The notes under the pieces are model-generated. The model was not told where the DNA came from. It saw only the letters and a list, made by a program, of their open reading frames with translations, and searched no databases. This document shows, piece after piece, positions 1-10,397 of a stretch of DNA of 64,000 nt (position 1 is the first letter of the stretch; every line of letters starts with the position of its first letter). The DNA is from Sternotherus odoratus (Eukaryota; Chordata; Testudines; Kinosternidae). Location of the stretch: contig JAVMKO010000003.1 in assembly GCA_032164245.1 (NCBI GenBank), positions 82,256,390-82,320,389 of the forward strand, read 5' to 3'. The position numbers and the translations under genes are program-made.

Positions 1-243
1 TGATATGTAATCCTCAATTTGACACTAATCCATATACCTGTGGTGAGGTGAATATAATATTTCCCTGCTCTGGCTAGCTGAATGTCACTTATTGATCTTC
101 CATTCCATATAGTTTAATAAAGCTGTAGAATATTCTATTCAAGAAAATATTGCTAGACAGAACATGGTAATGAGAATCAGCTTCAGGCATGCAGTGTTCT
201 GAATAGTTTTCTGAACAGATTGACTGTTAAAATGCTAGAGAGA
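1..243. other. unannotated AT-rich sequence
   Basis: I see no coding potential, RNA gene or recognisable repeat here. It reads as ordinary vertebrate non-coding DNA. Confidence 0.4.
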
Positions 244-345
244 CAAGATGGAGGAGGTAATATCTTTTTTTGGACCAACTTTTGTTGTCTCACCTCATGT
301 CTCTAATATCCAGGGACCAACGCAGCTATAGCTACTACACTGTTA
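244..345. mobile_element. Penelope-like (hammerhead-type) repeat, fold-back fragment
   Basis: The left part (about 244-292) is antisense to the 3' half of the repeat seen whole at 2034-2265 and 50930-51165. It has the antisense forms of the 'ttggtcc' and 'gatattacctc' blocks. The right part (about 293-345) reads sense, ending in 'tctctaatatccagggacc'. The ribozyme core that should lie between the arms is missing. I infer an internally deleted copy; ends are approximate. Confidence 0.6.
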
Positions 346-394
346 AAATGCGGGGGAGGTTCCTGACTGCCAGGCAAATGAATGCCTAGGAATG

Positions 395-600
395 GTGCAG
401 TATAATCTTAGCACTTTCCATTTGGAGATATCAAAGCACTCTACAAATCTAGGTAAACTTTATTAATCCCAAATTACTGATGAGCAAACTGATGCATTCA
501 GAGGTTAAGCAAATTGCTCAAGGTCTCACAACAAAATAGGAGCTAAACTCAGGTGTCCTGATTAGACTGGCACCCACCACTGACATATGAAATAGCCAAA
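395..600 (-). repeat. MIR/CORE-type SINE remnant
   Basis: The segment has the order typical of antisense MIR-like SINEs: a run of small exons-like blocks ending in 'gaggttaagcaaattgctc' and 'aaggtctcac'. It is strongly diverged, as expected of an ancient amniote repeat. Ends are approximate, and the family call rests on remembered consensus sequence. Confidence 0.5.
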
Positions 601-744
601 CCAACAGGCTAAATGGCTGCCCAGGGGATCAATGGTGGCAAAGCCTATCCACAATTCAGATATATGATGTACTTACTTGAAATTCATGCAGATGAAGTTT
701 TCAGTAGAATTTTACAGAATACTGCTAATACCATTCATAATAAT

Positions 745-935
745 TTTCACTTACGCATTTTTTAGCCAAGGATCTCAAAGGCCTTTACAAAGTCAAGTAT
801 CAGTATGAGCATTTCAAAGATGGGGAAACTGAGGCACAGAGACGTTAAATGACTTGCTCAAAGTCAAATGCCAATTCTGTGTCAGAGTTTGAAGGCTCAC
901 ATTCCCATGTTAAACCTCCCTACTAGATGGCTGTC
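745..935 (-). repeat. MIR-type SINE remnant
   Basis: It contains 'gatggggaaactgaggcaca' followed by a diverged gttaaatgacttgctcaaag block. This is the reverse complement of the conserved MIR segment (cttgggcaag...cctcagtttcc). It is a second ancient copy close to the one at 395-600. Ends are approximate. Confidence 0.65.
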
Positions 936-2033
936 CACATGACACTTTGGCTGCATCCATAGCAGAACAATACAACAGGCTCTTGCTGAGCTTACTGAAT
1001 CAAAACCCATTCTGCCCTCAAAATTCAGTGAGATTCAGATTCCACTTTTGACCCATCTCTAATTTCAAGACTTACACCTTTTTCAAAATTACCCTTTGGG
1101 TGAGAAATTATCAGATCACAAATGAATTTGTTTAGAAAATTTGATACAATTCTATTTGGTTATTTCTGAGATATGAGAGTGTGAAAACCTACAAAGTCAA
1201 ATAGAGACAAGTAACAGAGTTGACTGGGTAGTTCAGCTTTAGACTATACCTTATCTGTTTGAAGACTTGTAATAAATGGTAGTGAAATAACCCAACCCTA
1301 TCTGTAGGTAAGTCCCTTAAATCCTTCTTTCAAGCCATGTTCATCCTGTATTTAGTGTTTCATGTGAATTTCTAAGCAGTCACGTGAGCACCTGTAATTA
1401 TTGCTGTGATCCTTTACTAAATATTTATTGTAAACGTATATATCAGCACAGTTTGTCAATATCCACAGTACTTCTGACTCTTTCAGCCAGTTTGAGGTCA
1501 TGCTGATGACAGATCTGCAGTCACCCGATTCCCCAGAGCATTCACCTCAATTCTTTGAGGAATGTTTGTCTTTAGATGTTGCAACCACCACCAGAGCACT
1601 TTTGCAGTTCTTTGGACAGATGACTTGAATCACAGAGTAACATAAAAACATTTCTGTTCATGCTCTTATATTAATTAAGAAGGTTATTACATGTACGGTA
1701 GGGATGCAAGAATCAGTAATCTCATTCATTAGAGATAGGCTAATGGGAAAATCTGATTACAAAACTGTAATTGGAGGGTAGTGATGTCATAAACTGTGTG
1801 TACTGAAAACATTGATAACATTAGCAGCATCCACCTCTGTTTTTTAAAATCCCTCCTAATCCATATGATGCAAAGAAAATTCATGTTTAATATCAGCTGT
1901 AGTGTTTTTAAATATTAAGGGTTGTTATGATAGCAGGGCCTCGGAACCCAGCATGGAAGTTCAGTTCATTGCTTAAAACTCATCTCTGACAGGGTTAGGA
2001 AGAAATGTCTCTGATGTGGGTTATGTAGTGGTG
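936..2033. other. unannotated intergenic or intronic sequence
   Basis: About 1.1 kb of AT-rich sequence with no open frame of note, no terminal repeats and no repeat I recognise. Confidence 0.4.
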
Positions 2034-2265
2034 TTGTAGGCATGTGGGTCTCAGGATATTAGAGAGACAAGGTAGGTGAGATAATACTTTTACTGGAACA
2101 ACTTCTGTTAGTGACAGAGAGAAGCATTTGAGCTTACACAGTTTACACAGGTGTACATTTCCCAGACCTGAAGAAGAGCTCTATGTAAGCTTGAAAGCTT
2201 GTCTCTCTCACCAACAGAAGTTGGTCCAATAACAGATATTACCTCACCACCTTGTTTCTCACAAC
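2034..2265. mobile_element. Penelope-like repeat with inverted arms and one intact hammerhead core
   Basis: An antisense arm (about 2034-2135, beginning at the 'gatattagagagacaagg' block) faces a sense arm (about 2164-2265) that ends in 'gatattacctcac' and 'ccttgt'. The two arms are largely complementary, so the locus is a fold-back. The sense arm holds a hammerhead core (separate entry). The antisense arm has lost its GAAA equivalent and the CUGANGA box. Penelope-like elements are known to carry such ribozymes in their terminal repeats. No RT or GIY-YIG coding sequence remains, and no target duplication was found. Confidence 0.7.
2165..2206 (+). ncRNA. hammerhead ribozyme core, CUGAAGA type
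   Basis: CTGAAGA lies at 2168-2174 (the core allows any base at its fifth position, CUGANGA). It is followed by a stem II hairpin GAGCT/AGCTT, with one G-U pair, and then GAAA at 2193-2196. A short stem III can form just after GAAA, with the expected cleavage site near 2203-2204. I could not find a convincing stem I, so this is a core match and not proof of activity. Confidence 0.6.
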
Positions 2266-2619
2266 TTGGGTTCACTATTTCTCCCCTAATCAGTGAAAGG
2301 AAGGCACTCTCTGGAGTGAAACACAATTGTTATTATTAGCATGTAACACACTACACAACAGCTGAGGACAGGATGTGAAGAATACAATACCCAGTTGAAT
2401 TATGTAGATTAAATATGAAATGTAAAATTAAACATCACTGTGACTTTTGCACGGTGACAGCTGCAATACAAACTGCCATGCTGTGTGTATCACAGTTACA
2501 AGACGATAGTATATATTGTCATGGTTAAAACACATTCTGTATAGATGGCATTGAATTATTTTGCAGTCCAGTGATGAGATTCTGAGATATGCCTAGAACT
2601 TGCAACCTACAGATGGCAG
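2266..2619. other. unannotated sequence
   Basis: AT-rich and without recognisable genes, terminal repeats or known repeat family. Confidence 0.35.
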
Positions 2620-2960
2620 GGGCTAAGGCCCCATTAAATCGTCTTTGCACCCTTCTGACCCTGGGCTGGTCCGGTGCCTTGGAAAGGCCCCTGAGGTAAC
2701 TTGGAGAGCCCTGGGAGAGCCTGATATGGGCCAGTCATGGCAGTCTCCATTGGCTGACCTATGGGACACTGTGCCCCACCCTATTTATGTCTCCTATGCC
2801 AGGACTTGCAAGGGGCTGCTGAGATGACAGTCTTATAGCTGTCTTTCACAATGCCTGAACTGGAGGAATCTTCCCCTGGCTGGATATTGGGTTTTGAGAG
2901 CCTCTTTATGCCACTCCAGCCCTTTTACCTAGCATAAATGGGCCAGAGGAGGGGGTGGGG
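2620..2960. repeat. unclassified dispersed repeat (shares a block with 40290-40450)
   Basis: The block 'atgcctgaactggaggaat' near 2851-2870 recurs almost exactly near 40372. Both are followed by a CCCTGGC stretch and preceded by similar GC-richer text. I do not know the family. Two copies in 64 kb suggest a moderately common repeat. Confidence 0.45.
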
Positions 2961-3388
2961 AATGAATATCTCACCCCAAGTTGTAATATAATTTGGCAAC
3001 CTGGTTAAACACATCCAACACATATAAGACTCAACTATGTCTTAACCATGTTATAACCATTACTATGTATTGTAGCTGTTGTGTTGGTGGAACTTCTGTT
3101 TCAGAATTAGGCTTTGTACATGTTCCTCATGAGTAAAATGATGGCCTATTTCAAGGAAGTCATTTTTAGAGAAAACATTTGTGTGGTTATTTACCCTCTG
3201 CTCTGCAAGTTTTTTATTCACCTTTATAACACTTCAGAGTCACAGCTTAATCCCTGTGAATGGGTTCCCCCCATCAGCTCCTGGAAACCCTGGCTGGTAA
3301 GTCCTCTTGGTGAATTAAGCACCACACAGGTCCGCCATGTTACCATCACCACCTGTGTTTATGGTTCATCTCATTCTTAAACTCCAGG

Positions 3389-3531
3389 GAGAGCTGGTGC
3401 TAGCCCGTTTGGGGCCCTATGCAGAATATTTGGGGGGGACAAACTTCTTATAATAAACAGGCAAGTTCTTCTAATAAAAAGCAAATGGGGGTGCCTTTAA
3501 TTAGTCTGCTTATGCCTAGAGCCGGCTCTCA
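3389..3531. mobile_element. small hAT-type non-autonomous element
   Basis: The ends are imperfect inverted repeats: 'gagagctggtgct' on the left and the complement of 'gagagccggct' on the right. The 8-bp flanks actccagg (3381-3388) and attccagg (3532-3539) differ at one base. An 8-bp duplication is the hAT signature. The interior is short and non-coding. Confidence 0.65.
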
Positions 3532-3600
3532 TTCCAGGTACAATATAACCATATAGAAGCAATTATGACTAGTCCTTTCCTGCTCCTTGGATTAGCCTTT

Positions 3601-3777
3601 GGCCATGTCTACAGTATCATAGATGTCAGCAAAGCTTGTTGCTTAGCGGTATGAAAAAATGTAGGGATGTGCTCCGGGCTACGTTGGCAGGAGAGCTCTC
3701 TCCCATCCGCATAACACAGCTACAGGAGTGATCATACAGCAGCCCGTCACTGTAAGCTTGCAACTGTAGACATGGCC
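3601..3777. mobile_element. PIF/Harbinger-like MITE
   Basis: The termini are a perfect inverted repeat, 'ggccatgtctacagt' at the left and 'actgtagacatggcc' at the right. The 'tgtctacag' core matches the ends of the large Harbinger element at 17969-21818. The interior has no coding sequence. A 3-bp duplication is not clearly preserved. Confidence 0.7.
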
Positions 3778-3997
3778 TCTTACTGCCTGCTTTTCTTCTC
3801 CAGTTCTCTAGCTAATTATGCCATTGATTCATCAGGCTACCAGCAGATGTAATTGCTCACTTCTACCTTAACTGCCCCCAGTGCCCCAGGTGTTCTAAAT
3901 GACCAGGGTAAAGGCTTCCAGGGAGCCCCCTTTGAAGCTATGACCAGCACCCTGTTTCAGTTTCCAATGCAGATAGAGTATAATTCTCTTCACTATT

Positions 3998-4165
3998 CAT
4001 AGAATCCCAGAGTTGGAAGGGACCTCAGGAGATCATCTAATCCAACCCCCTGCTCAAAGCAGCACCAATCCCCATTTTTGCCCCATATCCCTAAACAGCC
4101 CCCTCAAGGATTGAACTCACAACCCTGGGTTTAGCAAACCAATACTCAAACCATTGAGCTATCCC
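3998..4165 (-). mobile_element. Cry-type tRNA-derived SINE with CR1-like tail
   Basis: On the minus strand it begins with a tRNA-like head (4151-4165, 'gggatagctcaatgg', the A box). A B-box-like gagttcaatcc follows near 4110-4125. It ends in the CR1-type 3' segment (the complement of 'agggacctcaggagatcatc' and 'ccaaccccctgctc') and a gattctatg tail. A tRNA head on a CR1-like tail defines the tortoise Cry SINEs, which are mobilised by CR1 machinery. This is not a tRNA gene. Confidence 0.85.
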
Positions 4166-4952
4166 TTTATCATTACACCCCTGTTTTTTCAGTAGTTACA
4201 CAAATTAAATCTTTGTTCAAACTCTGCTCATAGACTTTTTTTTTTTTTGCAGCTACCTGTATTTGCAGACATCCATAGCCTTTCATGTAGAGAATGTCCT
4301 TTTATAATTTCCAACTCCTTCATGAGAAAGAATTCATTAATTTAATCTTAGATGTATGAAGCATTTTATTTTGGACATATGGCTGTAAGCAATAGTTTTT
4401 CATATTCCTGTAATTATTTTGTGCGTGTAATACTGTGGTTTGTATAACTGTATATTAAAAGCTACAATATTTCTACTGCTGTTTTAATTTGCAGCTAATG
4501 ATTATATGCGATTGAGTTTTATACAGATAAGAACTTGGCTTCCACAGTAATTGTCTTCTGACAATGATATTTCCAGTGATGTGATACTAAAATGAGAAAG
4601 ATAAAATGACTTGGGTAAATTGAACAGTTTGATTCTAACCATATAAATATCTCATTATAACAGCAGAGTTTGGAATTCATTTGCCTAATCACTGAATTAT
4701 TATTCATATGCCTACCTGCAAGCACCCAGGCTGATTGGCAAGGGTGTAGATACATATCTTTCAAACTATTTGTAGTTAAATGATTATTTACATAATTTAA
4801 AATTACTACTTTTTAATGTGGGCTTCTTAGACCAAATTTTTGCTCTCCTCTTTCATCAGCATTATCATGATGGTAGCCTTTAATAGTATTTCAACATTCA
4901 TCAGTACTATTTTTACATTTCATTTGTAATTTTAAAAGCATCCATTGAGGAT
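4166..4952. other. unannotated AT-rich sequence
   Basis: No recognisable gene or repeat in about 790 bp. A short T run lies near 4240-4250. Confidence 0.35.
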
Positions 4953-5074
4953 AAGTATCGGGGATAGCCATGTTAGTCTGTTTCTACAAAAACGAGGAGT
5001 CCGGTGGCACCGAGACTAACAGATTTATTTGGGCATAAGCTTTTGTGGGTAAAAAACTCACTTCTTCAGATGCA
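4953..5074 (-). mobile_element. solo Penelope-like ribozyme unit with 13-bp target duplication
   Basis: The insertion is bounded by a perfect 13-bp direct repeat, atccattgaggat, at 4940-4952 and 5075-5087. This fixes its length at 122 bp. On the minus strand it starts with 'tgcatctgaagaagtgag', so the 5' end lies about 5 nt before a hammerhead-type CUGAAGA box. The core is decayed: GAAA has become AAAA and stem II is damaged. Beyond it lie the family blocks 'aaataaatctgttagtctc' and 'gactaacatggctatc'. This is a short, complete unit and not a random fragment. Confidence 0.8.
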
Positions 5075-5324
5075 ATCCATTGAGGATGCTTTTTTTGTAA
5101 ATGATTTAGGGTGTTTTCCTTCTCTATGTGGCTATGCCCATGTAAAGCTCAGAAAGCTCCGTGAGTGTCTACTCAGGCTTTGTATTCAAAGCTAAAAAAG
5201 GTGCATTTTTACCTCGGGTATCTAACATGTATGATGACAGGTTTCAGAGTGGTAGCCGTGCTACTCTGTGTCAGCAAAAAGAACAAGGCATGCTTGTGGC
5301 ACCTTAGAGACTAACAAATTTATC

Positions 5325-5370
5325 TGGACGTAAGCTTTCGTGGGCTAAAACCCACTTCATCAGAGGCATG
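5325..5370 (-). ncRNA. hammerhead ribozyme core, CUGAUGA type (left, inverted copy)
   Basis: On the minus strand the order is CTGATGA (complement of 5357-5363), a six-pair stem II closed by TTTA, then GAAA (complement of 5336-5339) and GCTTACG. All invariant core bases are present. The stem III pairing is imperfect (GC/GT) and stem I is unclear, so activity is uncertain. Confidence 0.65.
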
Positions 5371-5586
5371 GAGTGGAACATACAGTAGGCAGGTATAAAT
5401 ACAAGTGGGCTATTCTCAACTGTAGAATACCAAGGGAGGAAAAATCACTTTTGTAGTGGTAATAAGGCCAATGTAAAGCCCACTTCCCCCTTAACTGAAT
5501 TGTCTCGTTAGCACTGATCCCCACCCCCACTCCCCCGCATTTGGTAAGGCCATGCCCATCTTTTCATGTACCTACTGTATTGTCCC

Positions 5587-5632
5587 ATGCATCTGATGAA
5601 GTGGGCCTTTAGTCCACGAAAGCTTATGCCTA
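5587..5632 (+). ncRNA. hammerhead ribozyme core, CUGAUGA type (right copy)
   Basis: CTGATGA is at 5593-5599 and GAAA at 5618-5621. Stem II (GTGGGC with GTCCAC, one G-U pair) closes a CTTTA loop. The GCTTATGC that follows can form a 2-bp stem III. The expected U of the cleavage triplet is displaced by one base compared with the family's usual GCTC, so this copy may be weakened. Confidence 0.65.
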
Positions 5633-5754
5633 AATAAATATGTTAGTCTCTAAGGTGCTACAAGTACTCCTCATTGTTTTAACATGTATGAGTTAACTTG
5701 AGGTAAAAACACAGTGAAGATCAGGCACTCTAATTTTTTACCATGCAGGCTACA

Positions 5755-5833
5755 TTAGCATACGTAGTTAGCACATATTGTAAGGGACCATTTAAGGTAG
5801 AGTGACACCACTGCAGTCATAGAACAAAAAGAG
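5755..5833 (+). repeat. left arm of an older fold-back element
   Basis: This 79-bp segment is complementary to 7082-7161 with only a few mismatches; shared blocks include 'gcatacgtagttagcac' and 'taagggacc'. The two arms enclose the younger hAT element at 5893-7022. Without that insertion they would be about 110 bp apart, so they form a compact inverted repeat of unknown family. Confidence 0.7.
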
Positions 5834-6109
5834 AGGGTTAGTAGGTTACAGATTGTTGTAATAAATCATTAATCCAGTGCCTCCATTTAAACCAGGGGTC
5901 TCCAAACTTTTCAGCCCGAGGGCCGCATTAGCTATCAAATAGCAGTTCGGGGGCCGACAACACACTCGAGGTCCAAATAAAAGAGAATCAAAACATGGAT
6001 GTTGTTTTTAATTATTTATTTAATATTATTTTATTCAGTTATTATTTAATAACACATTGATACACTACACATGAACACCTGTTCACTACACATGAACACT
6101 ACACATGAA

Positions 6110-6515
6110 CATTACACATCAACCCCCCAACTGACCCACCCAGCCAGGTCTCTCCCCCCAAAACCTCCTTTCCTCCAACCCCCAACTGACCCACCCAGCC
6201 AGGTCTCTCCCCCCAAAACCTCCTTTCCTCCAACCCCCCCCCCCCAAATGACCCACCCAGCCCGGTCTCTCACCCCAAAACCTCCTTTCCTCCAACTCCC
6301 CCCCCCCAACTGACCCACCCAGCCCGGTCTCTCACCCCAAAACCTCCTTTCCTCCAAACCCCCCCCCCAAATGACCCACCCAGCCCGGTCTCTCACCCCA
6401 AAACCTCCTTTCCTCCAACCCCCCCCCCAAATGACCCACCCAGCCAGGTCTCTCACCCCAAAACCTCCTTCCCTCCCCCCCCCCCAACTGACCCACCCAG
6501 CCCGGTCTCTCCCCA
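6110..6515. repeat. minisatellite, about 60-bp unit, about seven copies
   Basis: Each unit contains 'acccacccagcc' and 'ggtctctc' followed by 'aaaacctcctttcctcc' and a C run of variable length. The C run is the main source of length variation. The array belongs to the hAT element around it. Confidence 0.85.
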
Positions 6516-6599
6516 CAGACCGGTTCGCCGCCTTGTTTCGCCCCCTGCAACTGCGTGGCGGTGCGGTGCGTCCCGGCCCCAGCTCCGAGCCGTCCTGGC

Positions 6600-6865
6600 C
6601 CCGCGGCGGCAGCCGAGCACGCGGGGGGGTCCCGGCCCCACGGCGGCAGCCGAGCACGCGGCGGGTCCCGGCCCCGCGGCGGCAGCCGAGCACGCGGGGG
6701 TCCCGGCCCCCGCGGCGGCAGCCGAGCACGCGGCGGGTCCCGGCCCCGCGGCGGCAGCCGAGCACGCGGCGGGTCCCGGCCCCGCGGCGGCAGCCGAGCA
6801 CGCGGGGGGTCCCGGCCCCGCGGCGGCAGCCGAGCACGCGGCGCATCCCGGCCCCGCGGCTGGCG
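6600..6865. repeat. CpG-rich minisatellite, about 39-bp unit
   Basis: The unit 'cggcagccgagcacgcgg' plus a gggtcccggccccgcgg block repeats about seven times. It is extremely GC-rich against an AT-rich background and belongs to the hAT element, not to a host promoter island. Confidence 0.8.
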
Positions 6866-7081
6866 GCCCGCGCGGGCTTCCAGGCCCCAGCGCGGAGCCC
6901 GTCCCTGCGGAAAGCTCAAAAGAGCCAAACATTCTCTAAAGAGCCCAAAAGATCTCCACGGGCCGGATGAGAGGGCCTCGCGGGCCGCATCCGGCCCGCG
7001 GGCCATAGTTTGGAGACCCCTGATTTAAACCATGATTTCTGGTGTCTAGCAGAGTAATGAATTTAAACTCCCAGTCCCAGG

Positions 7082-7161
7082 CTCTTTTTGTCCTATGACT
7101 GCATTGGTGTCACTCTACCTTGATGGTCCCTTACAATGTGTGCTAACTACGTATGCTAAAC
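7082..7161 (-). repeat. right arm of the older fold-back element
   Basis: Complementary to 5755-5833 across nearly its full length. Together the arms bracket the hAT insertion and its duplication. Confidence 0.7.
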
Positions 7162-7195
7162 AATCTGTTCCATCTTGCATTTTACTGTGACACAG

Positions 7196-7284
7196 AGAGT
7201 TCCTTTCTCAGACCTGAAGAAGAGCTCTTTGTAGTTTAAAAGCTACCTCACCCACTGGGTCTCTAATAAGTGAATGTTGCCAGG
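7196..7284 (+). mobile_element. decayed Penelope-like repeat fragment
   Basis: It has 'cagacctgaagaagagctc' in the sense orientation, matching the ribozyme arm of the repeat at 2034-2265. The GAAA box has become TAAAA and stem II has lost its pairing partner. The trailing 'ctcaccca' and 'tctctaata' blocks are partly kept. The ribozyme is dead. Confidence 0.55.
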
Positions 7285-7539
7285 ATTGAGAAGGGGGGGG
7301 GGGGGAGGATACATTGTGTAGGCTGGTGATAACCCTGGCCCACCCAAGTATTTCTTTAGCAATTAAATTAACAAGGTAATAACAAAACCCACACCCCTGA
7401 GATAAGTCATCCTTCCAAAAAAGCAATGTGAAACAAAACAAGACAAAAAACCACAAATAATTTTATCAGTATGAATAAAAATGATATCCCTTCTCCGGTA
7501 CTCAGGTGTCACTCTCATGGTATCTCTGATGCCATAAAC

Positions 7540-8235
7540 TAGCCTTTCTCAAACTTTTGAGAGCTGAGCTCTTGTCACTGAGGTCACTGGGGAGCCTGCC
7601 TCCTCTCTCTGAGCATACTGTCTCTAGGGCAAGAAGCTTACAACGCTTCAACCATCCTGGGCCTGACCTCGGAGCATTCAGCATCCCCTTCTACACCCTG
7701 TCCTTCCTGCAGTGAGTCTGCCCAGGCGGGGCTCCTGCCCGAAGCCAGAGGACCCTGCACCCCAACTCTGCAGTCAGATGTGACTCTCAGCCAGAGTAAA
7801 ACGGAAGGTTTTATTAGTCAACAGGAGCACAGAGTAGAACAGAACTTGTTAGCACAGAAATCAGTGATTTTCAGCCAAGTCCATCTTGGGGAGTCCTGGG
7901 TCAGAAGCCCTGGACTCTCTGTTTTCCCACTTCCCCCCATGCAGACTGCCAGCTTCCAGCAACCCAACCTCAGACACCCCTGTTGCTCCTTCTCCTTCTC
8001 TGTCTCGCCTCCTGGGCAAAGAGTAACTTGGTCCTCACCTGGTTGCATTCCGGTCCTGGGTCTCAGGTTAGGAAGGGCACCGGTCATAACATATGTGCAT
8101 GCAGCTGGAGCAGCTTCACCTGCCCCAGAGGTCTTAGCCAAAGTCACACACCCCTATTCCCACCACCGAGGTTTTGGTGCAGCACACAGGGAAACTGAGG
8201 CACACATCGTATTCATGCAAAAACAGTAAAACTCA
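7540..8235. repeat. unclassified GC-richer repeat, possibly LTR-derived
   Basis: This block is clearly richer in GC and C-runs than its flanks and reads like vertebrate LTR sequence (many CCTGGG and CTTCC stretches, a 'ttttatta' element near 7811). I found no TG...CA termini or target duplications. Open frames of 109-149 residues overlap on both strands and resemble no protein I know. Confidence 0.3.
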
Positions 8236-8450
8236 CATAGGCAATACTTTGTAATTAATACATTACAATAGTAACAGTACATAGAGTCTCCCACCCTCTG
8301 TAGTTTTATAAAAAGCAGAAGTCTCAAATAGATTAGTAACACTCTGAAAGTTAAGGAGACAATAAAATAAATGTGATTAAGTTAAAGAAGACATGTGAAT
8401 AAGTGCTTGGTTTAAATGATGAATGAATGGTTAGGGAGTTGCCAGCCTAA

Positions 8451-8711
8451 GGGCTGGTCTCCACTATGGGGGGAGGGTGTGTGTGTGTGTGATTCACGTA
8501 GCTGAAGTTTGAGTATCTGCAGCCGACTTACTGTCCGTCCTCATGGCAGCGGCAGTCAGCGGCGCGCTCCCCCATTGACTCCAGCTTGCGTTCCAGAGTC
8601 GACGGGGGCGCTGCGAGCAATCGATTTCTCACGTCTTCATAAGATGCGAGAAATCGATCGCCAGAAGATCAATGGCTACCCGCCGATTCGGCAGGTAGTG
8701 AAGACATACCC
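8451..8711. mobile_element. PIF/Harbinger-like MITE
   Basis: The left end 'gggctggtctccacta' and the right end (complement of 'gggtatgtcttcactacc') are related inverted repeats. An internal inverted repeat, 'aatcgatttctc' against 'gagaaatcgat', is shared in kind with the element at 29785-30013. A short GT microsatellite lies at about 8475-8491. No transposase is encoded. Confidence 0.6.
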
Positions 8712-10397
8712 TGTGAGCCGAAGAATCCAGCCTGATCGGCTGAAGAAGGTGTCAAGTTGAAACAACCAGGGACACCCACCCCACCCCACCCCCGGGCAAA
8801 CTGGAATCCACAGGAACATCTCAAAGGAGGAGAGAACTGACAAAGCACCTGACAACCATCATGGAGTCATCATGACAAACAGCATGACAAAGCGACTCCA
8901 ATGGACTGGTATAGGAACAAAATCCTATAAAAATAGACTCTAAAGACTGGGAACTTGGGGAGTCTCATTCTGCCACCAACCGCCAGGAGCATCAGATGAG
9001 CATCTGACCCGGACTCCGCTCCACTCGTGTACTGGCTACCTGGCCAGTACTCTGTCACAAGCAACTTCTTAGGCCGGTAACTATAGCATCTGCACAGAAC
9101 TTGTATGAATGATTGCATGAATGGATATATGAATACATAGAGGAATAATAAGTAACATAGAATTGTGGATTTTTTCTATCTTTTTATTATATTTACAATA
9201 AATGTGGCATTTTTGCCTTAGCCCTCTTATAAGGTCCTGTTAGTCTTGTTTTTATAGTATAACAATGTGTATACATCTTCCATGCTCTAGCCTGGCTAGT
9301 TATTCACTCCTACTACCCCACCCTTTAAAAAATGCGGCCATAAACCTAACTGTCCTATATAGACTCTTCCAGGGGAAAACAAGGTAGATAAGACTTGAAA
9401 TCCTAATGTTTTTAGGCCTTCTCCATTATAAAGAGCAAAATGGGTACTCACTTTCGTTTCCCTGACACATTGCCTTTAAAAAGAAAATAATTAAAAGATA
9501 GAAAGTATAGTACCCAAATGATTTTTGTTTCTTCATTCAATATATCTTTTATTTTTATGGCACTTTTAATAGCTCATTTTTTATGGTTTCTTCAGTGCCT
9601 TATAAAATATATTTTAGAATCGCAAAAGATCATTTTATGGCATCAGTTATGCAAGTTAATTGACCATCCAGGAGAGTCGTGCCATTAACCTTCCCTCTGC
9701 ATCACAGTTCTTCAACAGTCATTGAATATGTCTCTTGCATGTGCCTCTGTGACTGATTGCTTAGCTACACATCACACAGCAGGGTTATGAATGATGCCTG
9801 TCAGCCTGCTCCTAAAAAATGTAACAACCTCAAATAAGGGCTGGAGCTTTATTTACTGGTAAGCTTCCAAATCTCAGCTGCCTTTCCAATAGATTCATCA
9901 GAAGAGGTGGGGGGACAGGATGGTGAGGGGGAATACCTGTTGGGGAGACAGAACCTGGGTAAAAAATAAAAAATGTTTCATTCAGATATTGTCTGGAAAA
10001 AAATAAAATTGCTAATAAGCATTAGAACTAGAGCAAAGTTGAGATCCTGATCTGAACATCCCCCAAGTGTAGGGGGTTTGGTTCAGAACCATGTCTATAA
10101 CTAAGATTAAAAGGAAGTCTTCCCTTCAGCTCTTCACTTGTGGCTGGTAGGTTTCACCACTGATAATGAAGCAATATAGAGAACACTTTATTATCAGTTA
10201 TCATTATATCATTCTGGGTCTTTGTTAAATAGGATCAAAAAGGGAAGAAAGTGATGGAACTTTACTCTACCCATGTCCTACACTCTAGACCACCATTTCT
10301 CAAATGCAGCCACTATGGATGCATGTGGCCACCTGCGGGTTTCCCTGAAGCTAAGGCAGATTCATGAGCAGTGGGGAGGGTGAAAATCAGCCCCTCC
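8712..10397. other. unannotated AT-rich stretch
   Basis: About 1.7 kb in which I see no gene, RNA or repeat that I can name. Confidence 0.35.

Larger units (their letters stand above)
5235..5679. mobile_element. non-autonomous Penelope-like element with two inverted hammerhead cores
   Basis: A 12-bp direct repeat taacatgtatga (5223-5234 and 5680-5691) delimits a 445-bp insertion. The left 140 bp carry the unit on the minus strand and the right 95 bp carry it on the plus strand, each with an intact CUGAUGA...GAAA core. The roughly 200 bp between have no frame and no GIY-YIG or RT motif, but resemble the non-coding part next to the GIY-YIG end of longer turtle copies as I remember them. The element sits inside an older repeat, whose 'ttttacctcggg' and 'cttgaggtaaaaa' sequences flank it. 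Confidence 0.8.
5893..7022. mobile_element. hAT-type element with two internal tandem arrays
   Basis: The termini are 'caggggtctccaaact' and its complement. A perfect 8-bp duplication atttaaac lies at 5885-5892 and 7023-7030. Inside are about seven units of a roughly 60-bp C-rich repeat (about 6110-6510) and about seven units of a roughly 39-bp CpG-rich repeat (about 6600-6860). No transposase is present. Open frames of 150-244 residues across the arrays on both strands are products of repeat periodicity, not genes. The copy at 12155-13517 is the same family in the opposite orientation. Confidence 0.85.

Noticed and set aside
4110..4165. tRNA gene
   Set aside because: A- and B-box-like sequence belongs to the head of a Cry SINE; no cloverleaf 3' half follows.
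6112..7028. Overlapping open frames of 157-244 residues on both strands, rich in Arg, Pro, Ala and Gly
   Set aside because: They arise from tandem repeats whose unit keeps several frames open. They lie inside a hAT element, have no conserved domain and are mirrored at 12.0-13.3 kb.
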